NCBI GenBank assembly: GCA_045540055.1
Contig: JAZQGO010000014.1
Location: forward strand, 4,426 to 68,425
Origin: SIG565 sp045540055
GTDB taxonomy: Bacteria; Bacillota; Clostridia; Oscillospirales; Acutalibacteraceae
DNA: 64,000 nucleotides
Direction of reading: 5' to 3'
The translations under genes were made by a program, and so were the position numbers. The stretch's first letter is position 1; each line of letters opens with the position of its first letter. This document shows positions 33,088-42,795 of this stretch, in pieces. Below the pieces are notes generated by a model that did not search any database, was not told the origin of the DNA, and saw only the letters and a list, made by a program, of their open reading frames with translations.

Positions 33088-34160
33088 TATTTATCTCCTT
33101 TCTGGCGTTTTCTGAAGTTAATTTTATATTTTGTAAAGAACTCACAACCGATAATAAAGAAAATAATTATCGCTGTTAAAACTTCACCGACGCTACTGTC
33201 AATTTTCAGAGCATCTGTAGCCGAAGCACCGCCGTCACCAAGGAAAACAACCAATGCCGAAACAAAAATCATAATAATCGGGTTAAACTTAGACATCCAC
33301 GATACAAGAATCGCCGTAAAGCCCTGACCGCCTACTATGCTTTCGTTGATGCTCGGTGTCGGCGAACCAGCAACGAGCATAAGACCTGTAATACCGCAGA
33401 TGGCACCTGAAATTGCCATAGTTCGAATAATTACCTTTTTAACGTTAATACCGATATATTTAGCTGTATTTTGGCTCTCACCTACTACCGCAATTTCATA
33501 ACCCTGTTTACTGTATTTTAAATAAATAAACATAATTATGGTTATGAATATTACAATAGAAATATTGAGAAAATAATCCTGACCGAAAAGCTTTGGTAAA
33601 TAGCCGTAGCCCGTGCGCTCATTTAAGATACCGAGGTCGCTTCTGCCTGAGCGGTCCTTCACCATAACAAAATATCCTACAAGCGTTGTGGCAACATAGT
33701 TCATCATAAGTGTGAACAAGGTTTCGTTTGTGTTCCAAAAAGCCTTAAATAAGGCAGGAATTATCGCCCACAGCATACCTGCGATGGTACTTGAGAGGAA
33801 CATAACCAAAAGCAATATAGGCTCATCAAGTGTATTGCCGTATTCAAGCATACAGTATGCCGCCATCAAGGCACCGATAAGCACCTGTCCCTCAGCGCCT
33901 ATATTCCAGAATTTCATCTTAAATGCAGGAGTAACTGCGAGTGAAATAGCAAGTAAAATTGCTGTATGGTGAATTGCTTTAAGACGTGTTACATCGCCGC
34001 CGAATGTGCCCTGAAACATTTTAACATATACTTCAATAGGATTAAGCCCCGTAAAAAGCATTATAAAAACAGCACAAACAATCAAGCCTGCCAACAATCC
34101 GGCTGCGTGTAATAATACAGATTTTAAACCCGTAATATCATCACGTTTTGTAAAGTGCAT
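33087..34160 (-). CDS. BMP-type (nucleoside) ABC transporter permease 1
   Basis: 357-residue permease like NupP/YufP, with about nine membrane helices and the signatures FWNIGAEGQVLIGA, NETLFTLMMNYVA and GESQNTAKYIGINV. The start is uncertain. The ATG at 34160 has AAAGGAG six bases upstream. A GTG at 34199 follows GGAGG inside the end of the ATPase gene and would add 13 residues. Translation is probably coupled to the overlapping ATPase gene. Confidence 0.9.
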   Translation of the reverse strand: MHFTKRDDITGLKSVLLHAAGLLAGLIVCAVFIMLFTGLNPIEVYVKMFQGTFGGDVTRLKAIHHTAILLAISLAVTPAFKMKFWNIGAEGQVLIGALMAAYCMLEYGNTLDEPILLLVMFLSSTIAGMLWAIIPALFKAFWNTNETLFTLMMNYVATTLVGYFVMVKDRSGRSDLGILNERTGYGYLPKLFGQDYFLNISIVIFITIIMFIYLKYSKQGYEIAVVGESQNTAKYIGINVKKVIIRTMAISGAICGITGLMLVAGSPTPSINESIVGGQGFTAILVSWMSKFNPIIMIFVSALVVFLGDGGASATDALKIDSSVGEVLTAIIIFFIIGCEFFTKYKINFRKRQKGDK

Positions 34161-34185
34161 TAGAGGCTCCTTTGCGATGCTCGAA

Positions 34186-35730
34186 TTAGTTTTGCTCACT
34201 GTTTTCACCTCCGCGCGAATTTGTCATTAACAAACCGATTTCTTCCTTAGTAGCGGTTCTGCCATCAACAATACCTGTGATTTTACCACCACATATTACC
34301 ATAATGCGATCGCAAAGCTCGGTCAGAACGTCTAAATCTTCACCAACAAAGATTACCGCAACACCCTTCTCCTTTTGCTGATTTAAAAGATTATAGATGG
34401 TGTATGACGAGTTAATATCAAGACCGCGTACCGGATAAGCCGCCATCAAAACGGTGGGAGCCGATGCGATTTCACGGCCAACCAAAACCTTTTGAATATT
34501 ACCGCCCGAGAGTCGTCTTACGGGTGTTGTTACACCGGGTGTGATTACCTCTAAATCTTCGATAATATGCTCTGCAAGATTGCGTGGTGATTTACGCTCA
34601 AGGAATATTGATTTACCCTTTCGATAGCTGCGTAGCATCATATTTTCGGCAATATCCATATTACCGACAAGTCCCATACCTAATCTGTCTTCAGGCACGA
34701 AGGAGAGTCGCACGCCAAGCTCTCTTATCTGCAGCGGCGTTTTACCCCTCAAATCATCCTCTGTGCCGGTTTTTGGGTTATTATATAAAATTCTACCCGT
34801 TTCTAAATGCTGAAGGCCCGCAATTGCTTCAAGCAGCTCACGCTGACCCGAGCCTGCTATACCTGCTATACCTAAAATTTCGCCCGAACGTGCCGTAAAA
34901 CTTACGTTATCAAGCAATTTGACGCCTTCCCTATTCTTACAGTCAATATTTTCAACAATAAGACGGTCCTGCGGGTTTACGGGTACAGAACGCTCGATAT
35001 TTAGAGATATCTTTTTACCTACCATCATTTCGGTAAGCTCTGATTCGCTTGTTTCACAAGTGTTTACAGTACCGATATATTCGCCTTTTCTGAGTACCGC
35101 AACCTTATCAGAAAGCTCTAAAACCTCGTTAAGTTTATGAGTAATTATAATGATGGCCTTGCCGAGATCTCTCATTCTTCTTAATATATTGAAGAGCTTC
35201 TCGGTCTCCTGCGGGGTAAGTACCGCCGTAGGCTCATCAAGAATCAGAATGTCGGCACCTCGATATAAAACCTTGATGATTTCTACCGTCTGCTTCTCTG
35301 AAACAGCCATATTGTAAATTTTCTTTGTTGGGTCAATTTCGAAACCGTACATATCACAGATTTCTTTGACCTTATCTGTTGCCTTTTTGGCATTAAAGTT
35401 TTGTTTATCCTCGTGGCCGAGAATTATATTTTCGGTAGCAGTAAAAACATCAACCAACTTAAAATGCTGATGAATCATACCGATTTTATAATCAAAGGCA
35501 TCACGCGGTGAGGATATAACAACCTCGTTACCGTCGATGAAAATCTGTCCCTCATCGGGATAATATATGCCTGAAATCATATTCATAAGTGTAGTTTTAC
35601 CACTACCATTTTCGCCGAGGATTGAAAGAATTTCACCCTTATTAACGGTTAACGAAACATTTTTGTTCGCCACAACCGAACCAAAGGTTTTAGTTATGTT
35701 TTTCAATTCAATAGCCGCTGAAGAATTCAT
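34186..35730 (-). CDS. BMP-type ABC transporter double ATPase subunit
   Basis: 514-residue protein with two fused ABC domains like NupO/YufO. The first (about 1-240) has the Walker A GENGSGKTT. The second (about 255-510) has GIAGSGQRE and the signature RLSGGNIQK with AAYPVRGLD as a degenerate Walker B, the usual asymmetry of this family. GGGGG precedes the ATG. The binding-protein gene lies upstream across a 112-bp spacer with two hairpins. Confidence 0.93.
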   Translation of the reverse strand: MNSSAAIELKNITKTFGSVVANKNVSLTVNKGEILSILGENGSGKTTLMNMISGIYYPDEGQIFIDGNEVVISSPRDAFDYKIGMIHQHFKLVDVFTATENIILGHEDKQNFNAKKATDKVKEICDMYGFEIDPTKKIYNMAVSEKQTVEIIKVLYRGADILILDEPTAVLTPQETEKLFNILRRMRDLGKAIIIITHKLNEVLELSDKVAVLRKGEYIGTVNTCETSESELTEMMVGKKISLNIERSVPVNPQDRLIVENIDCKNREGVKLLDNVSFTARSGEILGIAGIAGSGQRELLEAIAGLQHLETGRILYNNPKTGTEDDLRGKTPLQIRELGVRLSFVPEDRLGMGLVGNMDIAENMMLRSYRKGKSIFLERKSPRNLAEHIIEDLEVITPGVTTPVRRLSGGNIQKVLVGREIASAPTVLMAAYPVRGLDINSSYTIYNLLNQQKEKGVAVIFVGEDLDVLTELCDRIMVICGGKITGIVDGRTATKEEIGLLMTNSRGGENSEQN

Positions 35731-35760
35731 TACATTTCCCCCGTTTCTTTAGCGTTCAAA

Positions 35761-35829
35761 AGAGTGCTGAATACAGCATTCTTTTCAAAACTAAAAATAG
35801 AACAAAGGCGGAGCAAATTTTGCTCCGCC
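35761..35829 (-). other. Intercistronic hairpins between bmpA-type and ABC genes
   Basis: A perfect stem GGCGGAGCAAA/TTTGCTCCGCC (35807-35829) follows the lipoprotein gene on the minus strand. A second (AGAATGCTG/CAGCACTCT) lies at about 35761-35783. No uninterrupted T run follows the first, so this looks like an attenuator or 3'-end stabiliser giving more lipoprotein than ATPase mRNA. Confidence 0.6.
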
Positions 35830-35842
35830 CGTAAATCTTAAA

Positions 35843-37105
35843 TTACTGTTCAGCAGTGATGCCGTCAATAATAATGTTGAAATAAGGAGCAGATCTCATT
35901 GTTGATTCGTTAAAACGTCCGTTAGAAATTGCTTCTGAATCAGGAACATAGTCACCGTTATCAACAACGTCAGCTAAGTATGTTGTAAGGGCCTTACCAC
36001 CAACAGTAAATGTAGCGGTATCAAATACGTTGAGTTCGCCCTTAATGAGCTTTTCTTTAGCCGCATTGATAGCTTCCATTGTGCCCTTAGCAGCAACCTT
36101 TTCATTAAGCTTGGTTAACTGAACACCACCATTTTCGAGGTCTGCACAGTAGTCTGCATCAATCTGACCGCCGTTAATCATTGTCTTAATGATGTACTCG
36201 AAATAGGGTTCCCAAGAAATCTTTGAAGAAATGATAGCTGTGTTAGGACCAATGTTAGAAGTGTCAATGTTGTAAGCAACGTTAGGAACGCCTGCTTCTT
36301 CACAAGCACTCGGAGCACCTGAAGAGTCGGCGTGCTGGCTGATAAGAACGCAACCTGCATCGATAAGAGCCTTAGCTGCGGTGTTTTCAGCGGTAATATC
36401 AAACCAAGAGTTTGTATACTTAACTTCCATCTTTACGGTCGGGCAAACCGACTTAACACCAAGATAGAAAGAGGTGTAACCCGAAATAACTTCAGCATAC
36501 GGGTAAGCACCAACGTAACCAATCTTAGCCTGGTCAGCAGTGATTTTCTTAGCTTCAATCATTTCGTTGAGTTTCATACCTGCAGCAATACCTGCAAGAT
36601 AACGGCCCTCATAGATAGAAGCGAAAGCGTTGTGGTAGTTACCAACCTTTTCGGTTATAGCACGTGTACCGGTAGCGTGGCAGAACTGAACCTCTTTGAA
36701 TTCCTTAGCAGCCTTAATCATATAGGGTTCATGACCGAAGCTGTCAGCGAAGATAAGGTCGCAGCCTGCGTTAACAAGCTCTTTAGCAGTCTCGTAGCAC
36801 TGATCGCTCTCAGGAATATTTGTCTTGAAAATAACCTGATCGCTGTTGAGACCGAGTCTCTCGGTTACTGCAGTAGCAGCATCCATAAAGTTCTTGTCAT
36901 AGGTAGAGTTCTGGTCATGTAAAAAAATGAAACCAACCTTTAACTCTTCCTTCGGAATAGCAGTGATGGTGTCAGGAGTGGTCTTCTCAACATCGTTGAT
37001 AGAAAGAACATTGCTTTCCTCACCGCCGTCTTTCTTGCCTGAACAGCCAACAGCGAATGCTGCAACCATTACGATAGCAAGAACAAGTGCGAGTAATCTT
37101 TTCAT
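35843..37105 (-). CDS. BMP-family substrate-binding lipoprotein
   Basis: 420-residue extracellular binding protein of the Bmp/Med/PnrA family, whose studied members bind purine nucleosides. A lipoprotein signal peptide ends in the lipobox VGC at about Cys21. Family blocks include VGFIFLHDQNSTYDKNF, FADSFGHEPY, GYVGAYPYAEVISG and QHADSSG. It is the first gene of the transporter set and lies 57 bp downstream of xpt, from which it is separated by a weak AAACC-GAAA-GGTTT hairpin. Purine salvage is the likely joint role. Confidence 0.92.
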   Translation of the reverse strand: MKRLLALVLAIVMVAAFAVGCSGKKDGGEESNVLSINDVEKTTPDTITAIPKEELKVGFIFLHDQNSTYDKNFMDAATAVTERLGLNSDQVIFKTNIPESDQCYETAKELVNAGCDLIFADSFGHEPYMIKAAKEFKEVQFCHATGTRAITEKVGNYHNAFASIYEGRYLAGIAAGMKLNEMIEAKKITADQAKIGYVGAYPYAEVISGYTSFYLGVKSVCPTVKMEVKYTNSWFDITAENTAAKALIDAGCVLISQHADSSGAPSACEEAGVPNVAYNIDTSNIGPNTAIISSKISWEPYFEYIIKTMINGGQIDADYCADLENGGVQLTKLNEKVAAKGTMEAINAAKEKLIKGELNVFDTATFTVGGKALTTYLADVVDNGDYVPDSEAISNGRFNESTMRSAPYFNIIIDGITAEQ

Positions 37106-37162
37106 TGTGATTTTCCCCTTTTTAATATTTTTTTATTAAAAACCTTTCGGTTTAATAAACAA

Positions 37163-37735
37163 TTAACAAAATTCAACGCCGTCTTCAACCGACATACTTT
37201 TAATGCGTGCTAATGACTCAATCCGAACACCGCTGTTGCGAATTAAATCGCCACCGTCCTGAAAAGCTTTTTCAATAACGATGCCGCAACCGACAACCTG
37301 AGCACCCGCATCCTTAACAAGCTTCGTAAGACCTAAGAGAGCCTGTCCCTTAGCCAGAAAGTCATCAATAATAAGTACATTATCGTCTTTATTTAAGAAA
37401 TCTTTAGAAACAATGATATCATAGACGGTGCCATGCGTAAACGACTCGACCTTGCTTGTATAAACATCGCCTGCAATATTCTTTGTTTTTGACTTTTTTG
37501 CAAAAACCATAGGAACATTAAAAAACTGCGCCGTTAAACAAGCTATACCAATACCGGAAGCCTCAATAGTAAGTATCTTGTTAACGCCACAGTCTTTATA
37601 TAACCTATAAAATTCCTCGGCAAGCTTCGTTAAAAACGAAACATCCATCTGGTGATTAAGAAAGCTATCAACCTTGAGAACATTGCCGGCACCAATAATA
37701 CCGTCCTTCACAATGCGTTGCTCAAGTAATAACAT
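37163..37735 (-). CDS. xpt: Xanthine phosphoribosyltransferase
   Basis: 190-residue type-I phosphoribosyltransferase converting xanthine and PRPP to XMP. It has the PRPP loop VLIIDDFLAKGQAL near 125, and the opening MLLLEQRIVKDG with NHQMD, both typical of Xpt. The ATG follows AGGGGTGGGG. It is transcribed from a strong promoter with a leader of about 28 nt, too short for a purine riboswitch. Linked to the BMP-type importer, which supports a purine-salvage unit. Confidence 0.95.
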   Translation of the reverse strand: MLLLEQRIVKDGIIGAGNVLKVDSFLNHQMDVSFLTKLAEEFYRLYKDCGVNKILTIEASGIGIACLTAQFFNVPMVFAKKSKTKNIAGDVYTSKVESFTHGTVYDIIVSKDFLNKDDNVLIIDDFLAKGQALLGLTKLVKDAGAQVVGCGIVIEKAFQDGGDLIRNSGVRIESLARIKSMSVEDGVEFC

Positions 37736-37769
37736 ATCTTCCCCACCCCTTACAGATTATTATGTAAAA

Positions 37770-37798
37770 ATTATACACTTATTGCAGATAAATGTCAA
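37770..37798 (-). promoter_or_regulatory. Promoter of xpt and the BMP-type transporter
   Basis: Minus-strand TTGACA (37793-37798) and TATAAT (37770-37775), exactly consensus with 17 bp spacing. Confidence 0.85.
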
Positions 37799-37822
37799 CA
37801 CTCAACAACAAAAAATTTAACG

Positions 37823-37880
37823 AAAAAACACTTTATATGACAAAAAGTGTAACATAAAACACAATATGATGTGTCTTATG
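37823..37880 (-). terminator. Tandem terminators of the aromatic operon
   Basis: On the minus strand CATAAGACACA/TGTGTTTTATG comes first, then ACACTTT/AAAGTGT followed by TTTTTTCG. They directly follow the last gene of the aro operon. Confidence 0.75.
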
Positions 37881-37884
37881 TTAA

Positions 37885-38427
37885 CTAAATAAGGTTTTCG
37901 TCGTAGGTCGCCCTGACACCGCCGATAAATTTAGGACGTGTCTTAGCCGCAGAGATAATGGCATCCCCTATTTTTGCCACACTAAGTCTTACAGGCACAG
38001 CAACGTTTTTTAGGTGCATACCAATAAGGGTCAGACCTATATCTAATCCTGCATTTGCTTTGATGCTTTCAATTACAATGGGATTTTTAAAATTCCTGTA
38101 AGCCGCAGTTGCAAAAGAACCGCCAGCCTTAATCTGAGGCACAACATTTACAATTTCTTCGGTGGTAACTGCATCACGCTCGATAACTATAGCACGATTT
38201 AAATGCTCACAACACTGTGCGGCGAGATAAGCGCCCTTTTCGGTCAAGACGGTATTGAGTGTATTAAATATCAACTCACCAATTTCTTCGTTAGAGTTTT
38301 TACCGATTTTACCACCCGTGACCTCGCTTGTAGAGCAACCGATAATAACGATATCGCCCTTCTTAATGTCAGCAACGGTACAGAGTTCTTCTATCGTCTG
38401 TTTGGTGTTTTTTAAAATATTTTCCAT
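37885..38427 (-). CDS. TIGR01440/UPF0340 family protein (YwlG-like)
   Basis: 180-residue conserved protein of unknown function. Recognisable blocks are GDIVIIGCSTSEVTGGKIGKNS near 25-45, AAQCCEHLNRAIVIER near 90, and the C-terminal RPKFIGGVRATYDE. It is last in the aromatic operon, 13 bp after the DAHP synthase gene, but YwlG relatives occur in other contexts and no link to aromatic synthesis is known to me. Confidence 0.88.
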   Translation of the reverse strand: MENILKNTKQTIEELCTVADIKKGDIVIIGCSTSEVTGGKIGKNSNEEIGELIFNTLNTVLTEKGAYLAAQCCEHLNRAIVIERDAVTTEEIVNVVPQIKAGGSFATAAYRNFKNPIVIESIKANAGLDIGLTLIGMHLKNVAVPVRLSVAKIGDAIISAAKTRPKFIGGVRATYDENLI

Positions 38428-38440
38428 AATAATTCTCCAA

Positions 38441-39469
38441 TTAAAGAATGTCTGCCATGTCTAAAATTAGTCTTTCGGTCTTTTCCCAACCAAGACATGG
38501 GTCGGTTATTGATTGACCGTATGTAGTACCGCCAACGGCCTGACAGCCGTCAACCAAATAGCTTTCAATCATAAAGCCTTTAACAAGCTTCTTGACATCG
38601 GGTGAATACCTGCAGCTGTGCAAAACCTCTTTACAGATTCTTATCTGCTCGAGATACTGCTTGCCGGAGTTTGCGTGGTTTGTATCGATAATAACACCGG
38701 GATTTTTAAGACCACTCTCGGCATAGATTTTTGATAGATGTATTAAATCCTCAAAATGATAGTTTGGGAATGTTTGACCGCTTTTATTTACAAAACCACG
38801 TAAAATAGCGTGTGAATGCTCGTTGCCGTGAGATTTAACTTCCCAACCGCGATATATAAACATATGTGAACTTTGCGCCGCATGAATTGCGTTCATCATT
38901 ACAGAATAGTCGCCACTTGTGGGGTTTTTCATACCTACGGGGATATCAAGACCGCTTGCAGTAAGGCGGTGCTGTTGATTTTCAACCGAACGAGCGCCGA
39001 CGGCAACATAAGAAAGAAGATCGCCAAGGTATCTGTGATTATCGGGATAAAGCATTTCGTCAGCACAGGTAAACTCTGTGCGCATAATTGTATCAATATG
39101 TAGCTTACGAATAGACATAATACCGCCAAGCATATCGGGGCGCTCGGTAGGATTAGGCTGATGAAGCATACCTTTATACCCTTCACCAGTTGTACGCGGT
39201 TTATTGGTATATAATCTTGGTATAATAATAATCTTATCCTTAACCTGTTCCTGCACCTCGCGCAGACGGCTGACATACTCTAAAACAGAATCCTCACGGT
39301 CGGCAGAGCACGGGCCAATGACAAGCAGAAGTCGGTCGTCTTCCCCCGTAAATACTCTTTTAATTTCAGTGTCACGCTGTTCTTTTATGGCAGAATATTT
39401 TTCAGGAAGCGGTAGCTGTCGCTTAATTTGTGCAGGAACGGGTAGCTTTCGCATAAAATCCATATTCAT
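38441..39469 (-). CDS. aroF: 3-deoxy-7-phosphoheptulonate (DAHP) synthase, class I
   Basis: First enzyme of the shikimate pathway, condensing PEP and erythrose 4-phosphate. 342 residues of the AroFGH type, with LLVIGPCSADRED, RLYTNKPRTTGEGYKG, GARSVENQQHR, GMKNPTSGD and IDTNHANSGKQ all conserved. Its ATG overlaps the tyrA stop by four bases. Which E. coli isozyme it matches, and hence its feedback inhibitor, cannot be told; the symbol denotes the enzyme class only. Confidence 0.93.
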   Translation of the reverse strand: MNMDFMRKLPVPAQIKRQLPLPEKYSAIKEQRDTEIKRVFTGEDDRLLLVIGPCSADREDSVLEYVSRLREVQEQVKDKIIIIPRLYTNKPRTTGEGYKGMLHQPNPTERPDMLGGIMSIRKLHIDTIMRTEFTCADEMLYPDNHRYLGDLLSYVAVGARSVENQQHRLTASGLDIPVGMKNPTSGDYSVMMNAIHAAQSSHMFIYRGWEVKSHGNEHSHAILRGFVNKSGQTFPNYHFEDLIHLSKIYAESGLKNPGVIIDTNHANSGKQYLEQIRICKEVLHSCRYSPDVKKLVKGFMIESYLVDGCQAVGGTTYGQSITDPCLGWEKTERLILDMADIL

Positions 39470-40338
39470 GATTTATCGGTCTCCTTCTTATTAAATAGTT
39501 TACGGCGCTGTGTCGATATGCGCATCATATTCTTGATACTTTCACTATCTTGGTTTTTGATATATTTCATTAACAAATCAAAATCGTTGCGAAACAGCAT
39601 CATCATATCAACAAGCTTATCCTTATTAAGTAAAAACAGCTCTGACCACATATCCTCATTGATATTCGCAATTCGGGTTAAATCTCTGAACGAGTCACCC
39701 GTATAATGGGCCAGATTTTCGTCTTGATTACAGGTCATAAGACAAATTGCAATACAGTGGGTAAGCTGAGAAAGAAATGCAATCATTTCGTCGTGCTTTT
39801 CGGGTGTGAGTCGGGAGACCTGAGAAAACCCAAGAATTCTGCCGATTTCCTCACAAACCGAGATAGCGTGTGCGGTGTTTTTTGGGGTTGGAACTACAAT
39901 ATAGTTAGCATTTAAAAAGATTTTTTCATCACTGTTCTGCACACCGTATACCTCGCGGCCTGCCATAGGATGCGCGGCGATAAATTCAACATCATCTCTT
40001 AAAACCGACTGTATATCATCGACGATACCCGTCTTGACACCCGTAACGTCGGTGATTATGGTACCCGACTTCAGCAGATGCTGGTTATCACCTATCCACT
40101 CGGTAAGGATGTGCGGATAAAGTGCGAATACCACAATATCGGCACTACATATTAGCTCTTTATCGGGTTTTATTGAACCCGCATCAATTATTTTATTTTC
40201 TAATGCAAAGTCGATAGAACTCTGCTCTAAAGTAATGGCATTAACTGTATAGCCCTGCTTTTTAAGACCACGGGCGTAGCTACCGCCCATTAGTCCTAAA
40301 CCGACTATCAAAAACACTGTATCCTTACTGATTTTCAT
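39466..40338 (-). CDS. tyrA: Prephenate dehydrogenase
   Basis: NAD(P)-dependent oxidative decarboxylation of prephenate to 4-hydroxyphenylpyruvate, toward tyrosine. 290 residues with the Rossmann motif VGLGLMGGSYA, the AHPMAGREVYG active-site block and FLSQLTHCIA. No ACT domain. The ATG at 40338 has GGAG nine bases upstream; an in-frame TTG at 40353 overlaps that RBS and is rejected. It overlaps aroA by 14 bp and the DAHP synthase gene by 4 bp, so the three are translationally coupled. Confidence 0.93.
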   Translation of the reverse strand: MKISKDTVFLIVGLGLMGGSYARGLKKQGYTVNAITLEQSSIDFALENKIIDAGSIKPDKELICSADIVVFALYPHILTEWIGDNQHLLKSGTIITDVTGVKTGIVDDIQSVLRDDVEFIAAHPMAGREVYGVQNSDEKIFLNANYIVVPTPKNTAHAISVCEEIGRILGFSQVSRLTPEKHDEMIAFLSQLTHCIAICLMTCNQDENLAHYTGDSFRDLTRIANINEDMWSELFLLNKDKLVDMMMLFRNDFDLLMKYIKNQDSESIKNMMRISTQRRKLFNKKETDKS

Positions 40339-41542
40339 TAAATGACACTCCAATACCTAATGTGCGAATCCTGTCAAAGAAATCCGGATAACTTTTTGTG
40401 ACCGCTCTATATCCCGCAATTTCACCGCCGTAAAGGCTCGAAATAACACTTAAAGACATAACTATTCTGTGGTCGTTATGGCCGTCTAATATTGTGTTAG
40501 GACTATGTAAATTACAATTATTAACAATTATATTATTATCAAAAACCTCAATATCGGCGCCAAACTTTTTAAGCTCCTGCGCCATAACAACGCCTCGGTT
40601 ACTTTCTTTAATTTCGAGGCGCTTGGTACCGACAAACTCAGCACCACCCAATATAGACGCTAAGGTTATTAAAATCGGCGCTAAATCGGGGCAATCAGAA
40701 ACATCAAGTGTCGGTCTGCCGTGTTTTAACTGCTTAAAATAATCTTTATAAATTTTGTCACCCTGTAGCGATTCACTATCAAGACCTAAAATCTCAACCT
40801 CGCCACCGACACAGCCAAATGCATCAAGAAAAGCGGCATTTGAGTAGTCGCCCTCAACCGTTAAATTTTGCGCCTTATAGGTTTGATTACCTTTTACCAA
40901 TAATGTGTTTTCATCCTGCCACTCGGCAACAACGCCAAATGCTTTTAATGCCGAAATTGTCATATTTATATAAGAGCGACTTTCAATCGGTGGGATAAGC
41001 TTAATAATACTATCAGCCTTAACAAGCGGTAAAGCAAACAAAAGACCGCTTATAAACTGACTGCTGATATTACCCGCTACATCAAATGAACCACCCTTTA
41101 ATACTCCACCAAGAGTAAGTGTATTGCGGTTTAATTCAAATTTTAAGCCTTGTTTTAGACAAATATCGTTATAGACACTCAGCGGTCTTGTGAAAAGATA
41201 TTCACTACCAGTAAGAAGTGAAGCAGAATCATTGAGAAGTAAAAGCGGGATAAAGAATCTAAGCGTGCTGCCGCTTTCCCGACAATTAACCGAAAACCGC
41301 TTATTAGCCGAAGATATATCAATTCCCTCAACCTCAACAAAACCGTCTTTTCGGCAAATTTTTGCGCCGATTTCGGTAAGACAGTCAAGTGTTGCTAATA
41401 TATCCTGAGAATACGCAATATTATGAATAGTGCTCTTCCCTTTTGATAATCCTGCACAAATCAAAAGCCTGTGTGCCATACTTTTTGACGGCGGTGCAAA
41501 GACCTGTCCAACAGCCTTCGATTTTTCAATTTTAACCGTCAT
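40325..41542 (-). CDS. aroA: 3-phosphoshikimate 1-carboxyvinyltransferase (EPSP synthase)
   Basis: 405-residue EPSP synthase joining PEP to shikimate 3-phosphate. Signatures are the N-terminal SKSMAHRLLICAGLSKG, the central NCRESGSTLRFFIP, the PPIESRSYINMT region and the late LEIKESNRG and DGHNDHRIVMS. It starts one base after the aroE-aroK stop and overlaps tyrA. Length is slightly below the usual 425-430. Confidence 0.95.
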   Translation of the reverse strand: MTVKIEKSKAVGQVFAPPSKSMAHRLLICAGLSKGKSTIHNIAYSQDILATLDCLTEIGAKICRKDGFVEVEGIDISSANKRFSVNCRESGSTLRFFIPLLLLNDSASLLTGSEYLFTRPLSVYNDICLKQGLKFELNRNTLTLGGVLKGGSFDVAGNISSQFISGLLFALPLVKADSIIKLIPPIESRSYINMTISALKAFGVVAEWQDENTLLVKGNQTYKAQNLTVEGDYSNAAFLDAFGCVGGEVEILGLDSESLQGDKIYKDYFKQLKHGRPTLDVSDCPDLAPILITLASILGGAEFVGTKRLEIKESNRGVVMAQELKKFGADIEVFDNNIIVNNCNLHSPNTILDGHNDHRIVMSLSVISSLYGGEIAGYRAVTKSYPDFFDRIRTLGIGVSFNENQ

Positions 41543-41543
41543 A

Positions 41544-42785
41544 TTAATTTGCCCCTTTTAACAAATCAATTATTGATTGAGCTGTGGTATCAGGATTTGT
41601 AACCTTAACGGCATAATCGTTGGCGCTTCTGTAAATATCAATACGCTCGTTATAACGCTTAACAATACTCTCTTTAGAGTTTGCAAGCGGTCTGTCAGAG
41701 GTCGGTATAAGCTCATCAAGTGAACGGTCAAGGAAAAATACCAAGCCGTTATGCCTAAGATGGCGGATATTATCGTCATTCAAAATTGCACCACCGCCTG
41801 TCGATACAACACAACCGTCCCTGAGGGATACCTCGGCGATAACCTCGCTTTCAATTTTTCTGAAGCCTGACTCACCCAGTTCGGCAAAAATTTTGGTAAT
41901 CTCTTTGCCTGTTTTTTTAATAATTTCGGCATCGGTATCAATAAAAGGCATATTAAGCTTATCGGATAAAATCTTGCCAATTGTTGATTTGCCGCTGCCC
42001 GGCATACCGGTTAAGACAATATTGCGCTTTTTTGCCACCATTTCATCATAAATATTATCTATAACCTCTCTGCCAAACTCCTTGCCCGTAAAATAGCCTG
42101 CGGCTAAAACCGCTTGCGCTATCAGCATATAAAGTCCGCTAATAGCCGCAACACCCTTTTTCTGTGCGGCAATAATAAGGTCGGTGCGCAAAGGATTATA
42201 AACAACGTCAACCACAAGGCTGAGATTATTGAATTCATCAATATTTATAGCACTGCCGTCTACACGCGGATACATACCTACGGGCGTGGCGTTAATAATT
42301 ATATTCGCATCGGTGTGACTTTTTTGGGCCTTCTCGTAGGAAATCTTGCCCTCGCCTTCATATAGGCTTACAACGTAAATTTCCTTAGCATTTAGGTGCT
42401 TTAGCACAGCCTGCGCCGTAAGACTTGCGCCACCGTCACCTAAAATCAAGGCCTTTTTACCGCTTAAATCATTGGTAACACGGTTTATCAGCGCTAATAA
42501 TCCGCCAAAATCGGTGTTATAACCGCATAATACACCATCATTATTGACAATTGTATTAACGGCACCAATAGATTTTGCCTTCTCGTCAATATAATCAAGA
42601 TACGGTATCACGGTCTGCTTGTAAGGAATGGTAACATTTATTCCGCAAAAATCCTTAGCCTCGATAAAGTCTTTTACATCCTCACGGGCAATTTCCTTTA
42701 GCTCATATTCATAATCTGCAATTTTTGGGTGAATTTCAGCCGAAAAACTGTGGCCAAGCTTTTCACCAATTAAACCGTATCTCAT
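41544..42785 (-). CDS. Bifunctional shikimate dehydrogenase-shikimate kinase fusion
   Basis: One 413-residue ORF covers two consecutive shikimate-pathway steps. Residues 1-250 are AroE: GEKLGHSFS at the start, the NVTIPYKQ block, GAVNTIV, the NADP-binding GDGGAS and INATPVGMYP. Residues 255-413 are AroK: Walker A GMPGSGKST, DTDAEI, FRKIESEV, STGGGAIL and the RPLA lid. The lysine in the AroE pocket and the kinase's key residues appear intact. It sits between aroB and aroA. AroE-AroK fusions are uncommon but known in some Clostridia. Confidence 0.94.
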   Translation of the reverse strand: MRYGLIGEKLGHSFSAEIHPKIADYEYELKEIAREDVKDFIEAKDFCGINVTIPYKQTVIPYLDYIDEKAKSIGAVNTIVNNDGVLCGYNTDFGGLLALINRVTNDLSGKKALILGDGGASLTAQAVLKHLNAKEIYVVSLYEGEGKISYEKAQKSHTDANIIINATPVGMYPRVDGSAINIDEFNNLSLVVDVVYNPLRTDLIIAAQKKGVAAISGLYMLIAQAVLAAGYFTGKEFGREVIDNIYDEMVAKKRNIVLTGMPGSGKSTIGKILSDKLNMPFIDTDAEIIKKTGKEITKIFAELGESGFRKIESEVIAEVSLRDGCVVSTGGGAILNDDNIRHLRHNGLVFFLDRSLDELIPTSDRPLANSKESIVKRYNERIDIYRSANDYAVKVTNPDTTAQSIIDLLKGAN

Positions 42786-42795
42786 AATTTACCGC

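Noticed and set aside
37736..37798. Purine riboswitch expected before xpt
   Set aside because: The consensus promoter leaves a leader of about 28 nt and no aptamer blocks are present.
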